This document shows, piece after piece, positions 60,491 to 64,000 of a stretch of DNA of 64,000 nucleotides. The notes below the pieces were generated by a model. That model worked only from the letters and a program-made list of their open reading frames with translations. It was not told where the DNA came from and searched no databases. The stretch's first letter is position 1. Every line of letters begins with the position of its first letter. The stretch lies in assembly GCA_042701975.1 (NCBI GenBank), contig CP170561.1, positions 4,092,001-4,156,000 on the forward strand. Direction: 5' to 3'. Position numbers and translations under genes: made by a program. The stretch is from JAFALK01 sp042701975. Its GTDB lineage: Bacteria > Pseudomonadota > Gammaproteobacteria > Burkholderiales > Burkholderiaceae_C.

Positions 60491-62029
60491 TCAGGCCATC
60501 TGCGCCACGCCGGGATTCGGCGCAGCGCAGTGGCGGCGGATGTAGTCGGCGTGATCGGGCATGTCGCCCACCACGCCGGAGACGGCCTGCCGCACGCGTT
60601 CGAAATGCATGCGCAAGGCCTGCTCGTCGATCAGTGCGGTCACGGGATCGATGCGCTCGGGCTTGGCCCCCAAGCCCATCAGCAACGAGATCCACGACGG
60701 CTCGGCAAAGCCATCGCGGTCGAAGATGGCCACGTGGCCGGTACTGCGGAACAGCTCGATCTGGTGGGCCAGCTGATCCGGGATGGGCATGGCCGCGAGG
60801 TAGCGCCAGAACTCCGAGTCCTCGCGGCGGTTGAGCTTGTAGTGCAGGATGATGAAGTCGCGCACCGATTCGTATTGCACGGCCATGTGGCGGTTGAATT
60901 CCGCAGCCAGCGCCGGCGCGAATCCGCGATCCGGGAAGTACTGGATCAGGCGACCCACGGCGTCCATGATCAGCTGGATGCTGGTCGATTCCAGCGGCTC
61001 CAGGAAGCCCGCCGACAGGCCGACAGCCACCACGTTCTTCACCCAATGCTGCTTGCGCCGGCCGGTGGTGAAACGCAGCTGGCGCGGGCTGTCCAGCGGC
61101 GGAGCGTCCAGCCCCTTGAGCAGGATCTCGGCGGCCTCGTCGTCGCCCATGAACTCGCTGCAATACACATGGCCGTTGCCGGTGCGGTGCTGCAGCGGGA
61201 TGCGCCATTGCCAGCCGCAACGCTTGGCCGTGGAGCGCGTGTAGGGCGTGAGCGGCTCGACCCGCGCGGAGGGCACGGCCAGCGCGCTGTTGCAGGGCAG
61301 CCAGTGGGTCCAGTCCTCGAAGGGCACCTGCATCGCACCGTTGATGAGCAGGCCGCGAAAGCCCGAGGCGTCAATGAAAAGATCGCCTTCGATGCGCCGG
61401 CCGTCCTTCAGCTTGAGTGCGGCCACGAAGCCGTCTTCGGGCCGCAGCTCCACCTCGGTGACCATGCCCTCGACGCGCTGCGCGCCGCGCGCCATCGCGT
61501 ACTCGCGCAGGTAGGCGGCGTACAGGCCCGCGTCGAAGTGATAGGCGAAGGAAAACGCGTTGTGCGCTGAAGGCTGCTCGCCCTGCGGCGGCGTGAAGCG
61601 GTGCCGGTAGGCCATCTGCGTGGCCACCGACCACTCTTCATAGGAAGGCATCTGCCCCTGGCTCGCCAGGCGCAGCCACCAGGCGAAGGCCGAGCGGTTC
61701 TCGATCGGCGGGCCGAAATCGCCGAAGCCGTGGAAGAAACGGTTGCCGACGTGGCCCCAGTCCTGGAAATCGATGCCCAGCTTGAAGCTGCCCTGCGTGC
61801 GCTTGACGAAGTCCGCGCCGTCCAGACCGAGCGAGCGGTTGTAGGCGCGGATCGTGGGCAGCGTGGCCTCACCGACGCCGATGGTGCCGATCTCGGGCGA
61901 CTCCACCAGCGTGATCGTGCAGGCCTTGCCCATGCGCTGCGACAAGGGCGCAGCCGCCATCCAGCCGGCGGTTCCGCCGCCGACGATGACGATGCTGCGC
62001 ACCGGCTGTGCGGCCTCCTTGATGGGCAT
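60491..62029 (-). CDS. tryptophan-halogenase-like FAD-dependent enzyme
   Basis: The 512-residue flavoprotein has the FAD motif IVIVGGGTAGWMAAAPLSQRMG and the diagnostic WxWxIP as CGWQWRIPLQHRTGNGHVY. It also has GLSAGFLEPLESTSIQLIMDAVGRLIQYFP. Proteins of this group sit next to TonB receptors and sugar enzymes in many proteobacteria, where the substrate is not tryptophan and is mostly unknown. It is transcribed with the alpha-xylosidase. The LacI-type site and an inverted repeat (AAACTA-ACATC-TAGTTT) lie upstream. Confidence 0.9.
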   Translation of the reverse strand: MPIKEAAQPVRSIVIVGGGTAGWMAAAPLSQRMGKACTITLVESPEIGTIGVGEATLPTIRAYNRSLGLDGADFVKRTQGSFKLGIDFQDWGHVGNRFFHGFGDFGPPIENRSAFAWWLRLASQGQMPSYEEWSVATQMAYRHRFTPPQGEQPSAHNAFSFAYHFDAGLYAAYLREYAMARGAQRVEGMVTEVELRPEDGFVAALKLKDGRRIEGDLFIDASGFRGLLINGAMQVPFEDWTHWLPCNSALAVPSARVEPLTPYTRSTAKRCGWQWRIPLQHRTGNGHVYCSEFMGDDEAAEILLKGLDAPPLDSPRQLRFTTGRRKQHWVKNVVAVGLSAGFLEPLESTSIQLIMDAVGRLIQYFPDRGFAPALAAEFNRHMAVQYESVRDFIILHYKLNRREDSEFWRYLAAMPIPDQLAHQIELFRSTGHVAIFDRDGFAEPSWISLLMGLGAKPERIDPVTALIDEQALRMHFERVRQAVSGVVGDMPDHADYIRRHCAAPNPGVAQMA

Positions 62030-62140
62030 CCTGTCTCCTTGCTGTTCTATTTGTTCGCGCTAACGGCACGTTCAAGCGTATCGAACACACCACAAGCGGG
62101 CGCCTAGGTGTTTGCACTTGCTTTATTTCGTCCAGCGCCC

Positions 62141-62157
62141 AAACTAACATCTAGTTT
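62141..62157. promoter_or_regulatory. inverted repeat in the halogenase-xylA divergent region
   Basis: AAACTA and TAGTTT flank a 5-nt spacer. It lies between the divergent halogenase and xylA genes, 112 bp from the halogenase start. A second regulator or a promoter -10 area is possible. Confidence 0.35.
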
Positions 62158-62208
62158 AACGATCAATCAGCCAGGAAGCCAAGTGCTTCCCTTGTTTTGG
62201 TACTGAAT

Positions 62209-62222
62209 TGACAACGCTGTCT
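62209..62222. promoter_or_regulatory. LacI-type operator, near-copy
   Basis: TGACAACGCTGTCT differs from the perfect palindrome at 58062 at two positions. It is 53 bp upstream of the xylA TTG start and 180 bp upstream of the halogenase start. It links both halves of the divergent locus to one LacI-type regulator, whose gene is not in the window. Confidence 0.7.
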
Positions 62223-62274
62223 AAGCGCAACAGGTGCGGTAGGCAGCGATTCCTAGAACGACGGAGACATAGCC

Positions 62275-63612
62275 TTGCAGCAGCACATCCAAGCCCCGGC
62301 AGCGGGCTACTTCGGTCACATCCCCAAGATCGCCTTCGAGGGCGAGAGCAGCGACAACCCGCTCGCCTTCCGCTTCTACGACAAGAACCGCGTGGTGCTT
62401 GGCAAGCGCATGGAGGAGCACCTGCGCTTCGCCGTCTGCTACTGGCACAACTTCGTGTGGACCGGGCTCGATCCCTTTGGCGGCGCCACCTTCCAGCGCC
62501 CCTGGTTCGAAGGCGGCACACCGATGGAACTGGCCGTCAGCAAGGCAGACGCCGCCTTCTCGTTCTTCGAGCGCCTGGGTGCGCCCTACTACTGCTTCCA
62601 CGACCGCGACGTCGCCCCCGAAGGCGCCACGCCGCGCGAGAGCCACGAGAACTTCCTGCGCATGGTCGATGTGCTGGGCGAGCACCAGCAGCGCACCGGC
62701 ATGAAGCTGCTGTGGGGAACGGCCAACCTGTTCAGCCACCGCCGCTACATGTCCGGCGCGGCCAGCAATCCGGATCCCGCCGTCTTCGGCATGGGCGCCC
62801 TGCAGGTGCGCGACGCGTTGGACGCAACGAAGAAGCTGGGCGGCGAGAACTATGTGCTGTGGGGCGGCCGCGAAGGCTACGAGACCCTGCTCAACACCAG
62901 CCTGTCGCGCGAGCTCGACCAGCTCGGCCGCTTCCTCACCATGGTGGTCGAGCACAAGCACAAGATCGGTTTCAACGGCGCCATCCTCATCGAGCCCAAG
63001 CCGCGCGAGCCGTCCAAGCACCAGTACGACTTCGACGTCGCCACCGTCTACGGCTTCCTGGCCAAGTACGGCCTGGAGAAGGAGGTCAAGGTCAACATCG
63101 AGGCCAACCACGCCACGCTCTCGGGCCACAGCTTCGAGCACGAGATCGCGATGGCCGGCGCGCTCGGCATCCTCGGCTCCATCGACATGAACCGCGGCGA
63201 TCCGCAGCTGGGCTGGGACACCGACCAGTTCCCCAACAACGTGCCGGAGACCGCGCTGGCGATGTTCCACATCCTGAAGGCCGGCGGCCTCGGCTCGGGC
63301 GGCCTGAACTTCGACGCCAAGGTGCGCCGCCAGTCGCTCGACGCGGAAGACCTCTTCCACGGCCACATCGGCGGCATGGACGTCTGCGCCCGCGCGCTGC
63401 TGATCGCCGAACGAATGATCAACGACGGCCGCTTCGACGCCGCTGTGAATGCACGTTACGCCGGATGGAATGCGCCTGCTGCGCAAGACCTGCTCGCCGG
63501 CCGCGTAGGCCTTGCTGCACTTGCTGACCAAGTGCTGGCCGCCAACCAGGATCCGCAGCCCGTCTCGGGTCGCCAGGAGCTGCTGGAGAACCTCCTCAAC
63601 CGTTATTGCTGA
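62275..63612 (+). CDS. xylA: xylose isomerase
   Basis: XylA converts D-xylose to D-xylulose. The 445-residue protein begins at TTG 62275 (MQQHIQAPAAGYFGHIPKIAFEG), 8-9 nt after GGAGA. Active-site segments are YYCFHDRDVAPEG, the metal-binding GAILIEPKPREPSKHQYDFD and VNIEANHATLSGHSFEHE, and GSIDMNRGDPQLGWDTDQFP. Length matches the class II form. No xylulokinase is seen in the window. The TonB receptor follows. Confidence 0.97.
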   Translation: MQQHIQAPAAGYFGHIPKIAFEGESSDNPLAFRFYDKNRVVLGKRMEEHLRFAVCYWHNFVWTGLDPFGGATFQRPWFEGGTPMELAVSKADAAFSFFERLGAPYYCFHDRDVAPEGATPRESHENFLRMVDVLGEHQQRTGMKLLWGTANLFSHRRYMSGAASNPDPAVFGMGALQVRDALDATKKLGGENYVLWGGREGYETLLNTSLSRELDQLGRFLTMVVEHKHKIGFNGAILIEPKPREPSKHQYDFDVATVYGFLAKYGLEKEVKVNIEANHATLSGHSFEHEIAMAGALGILGSIDMNRGDPQLGWDTDQFPNNVPETALAMFHILKAGGLGSGGLNFDAKVRRQSLDAEDLFHGHIGGMDVCARALLIAERMINDGRFDAAVNARYAGWNAPAAQDLLAGRVGLAALADQVLAANQDPQPVSGRQELLENLLNRYC

Positions 63613-63624
63613 TGACGCCTGCCC

Positions 63625-63643
63625 GCCTTGCCAACAACAAGGC
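63625..63643 (+). other. hairpin between xylA and the TonB receptor gene
   Basis: GCCTTG and CAAGGC pair around a 7-nt loop, 12 bp after the xylA stop. No T-run follows, so it may attenuate rather than end transcription, or stabilise the upstream mRNA. Confidence 0.4.
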
Positions 63644-63674
63644 CTTCCCTGAAACCCAAACCATAGAAAACATC

Positions 63675-64000
63675 ATGAGACATTTTCAGCGGACCACTCT
63701 CTCGATCGCCGCGGCCCAGGCCGCCCTGCTGTGGACCGGACTGGCGTACGCCCAGACCACCGACACGACGCAGCAGCCCCAGCAAAACAAGCAGCTCGAA
63801 ACCGTCGTGGTGAGCGGCCAGCGCGCGGCCCTGCAGTCGGCGCAGAAGATCAAGCAGAACTCGGACGAGATCGTGGACTCGATCGTCGCCGACGACATCG
63901 GCAAGCTGCCGGACCGCTCCGTCACCGAAGTGCTGCAGCGCGTGGTGGGCGTCACCATCGACCGCACCATGGCCAAGGGCGACCCCGAGCACTTCTCGGT
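63675..64000 (+). CDS. TonB-dependent receptor (5' end only)
   Basis: The visible 108 residues carry a signal peptide (LSIAAAQAALLWTGLAYAQ). A plug domain follows with ETVVVSGQRAALQSAQKIKQNSDEIVDSIVADDIGKLPDRSVTEVLQRVVGVTIDR. This resembles receptors of sugar-import loci, which begin with such an LETVVVSGQR TonB box region. The rest lies beyond the right edge. It would bring the xyloside across the outer membrane. Confidence 0.9.
   Translation, partial: MRHFQRTTLSIAAAQAALLWTGLAYAQTTDTTQQPQQNKQLETVVVSGQRAALQSAQKIKQNSDEIVDSIVADDIGKLPDRSVTEVLQRVVGVTIDRTMAKGDPEHFS

Noticed and set aside
58132..60834. A 900-codon open frame on the plus strand across the alpha-xylosidase and the halogenase-like gene
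   Set aside because: It is antisense to two recognised genes, has no family motif, and such long shadow frames are normal in high-GC coding DNA.

Overview
The window is high-GC, densely coded DNA with no transposase, integrase, phage gene or CRISPR array. It looks like a Burkholderiales chromosome (beta-proteobacterium), probably of the Roseateles/Mitsuaria/Rubrivivax type. Pointers are the aat-bpt pair, a small Trp-rich (TIGR04438-like) protein, a Burkholderiales-type porin, a PEP-CTERM tail, and a TonB/tryptophan-halogenase sugar locus. The genus is an inference.

Region by region. 0-9 kb is housekeeping: methyltransferase, icd, a decayed fnr 3' end beside a perfect FNR-type palindrome, a CheR-TPR protein, ribE with a Spx/ArsC-like protein, the N-end-rule transferases aat and bpt, two identical tRNA-Val(CAC) genes, dnaQ and lgt. 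8-16 kb: a LysR regulator divergent from ilvD, a TIGR04222-like membrane protein, cytochrome c, a chemoreceptor, an MscS channel and an HDAC-like deacetylase. 17-22.7 kb: an overlapping operon of moxR, DUF58, transglutaminase, mltB and a phosphodiester glycosidase lipoprotein. 22.9-25.2 kb: RidA-like, dsbB and an Xre/RES toxin-antitoxin pair. 25.2-26.3 kb: a TPP riboswitch driving an exported thiamine-binding protein, then a wrecked PIN toxin gene fused onto the 3' end of ggt.

28-40 kb: scoAB, an S1C protease, regulators, several exported proteins, a PQQ-type sugar dehydrogenase, dienelactone hydrolase and a solitary egtD. 39.8-47.3 kb: an aromatic-acid operon (amidohydrolase, dihydroxyphthalate-decarboxylase-like, dctA, porin, ligJ, ligK) divergent from a LysR regulator with two tandem HTH domains. 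47.3-55.6 kb: chrA, a glycoside C3-oxidation set (DUF1080 hydrolase, GMC oxidoreductase, small Gluconate_2-dh3-type subunit) and a run of small exported proteins. 55.6-64 kb: a xyloside/xyloglucan-type locus (Gfo/Idh oxidoreductase, MFS transporter, GH31 alpha-xylosidase, tryptophan-halogenase-like flavoprotein, xylA, TonB receptor) with matching LacI-type palindromes at both ends of the divergent block.

The least expected observations are these. (1) A promoter-proximal element built of 9-bp direct repeats at exact 21-bp spacing, the geometry of LytTR-regulator sites, lies about 46-56 bp upstream of three unrelated exported-protein genes. (2) A complete PEP-CTERM sorting signal follows the DUF1080 gene in frame, separated from it by one TAG codon. 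(3) The ggt stop codon has been lost into a toxin pseudogene. (4) A thiamine-binding protein with a signal peptide is under a TPP riboswitch.
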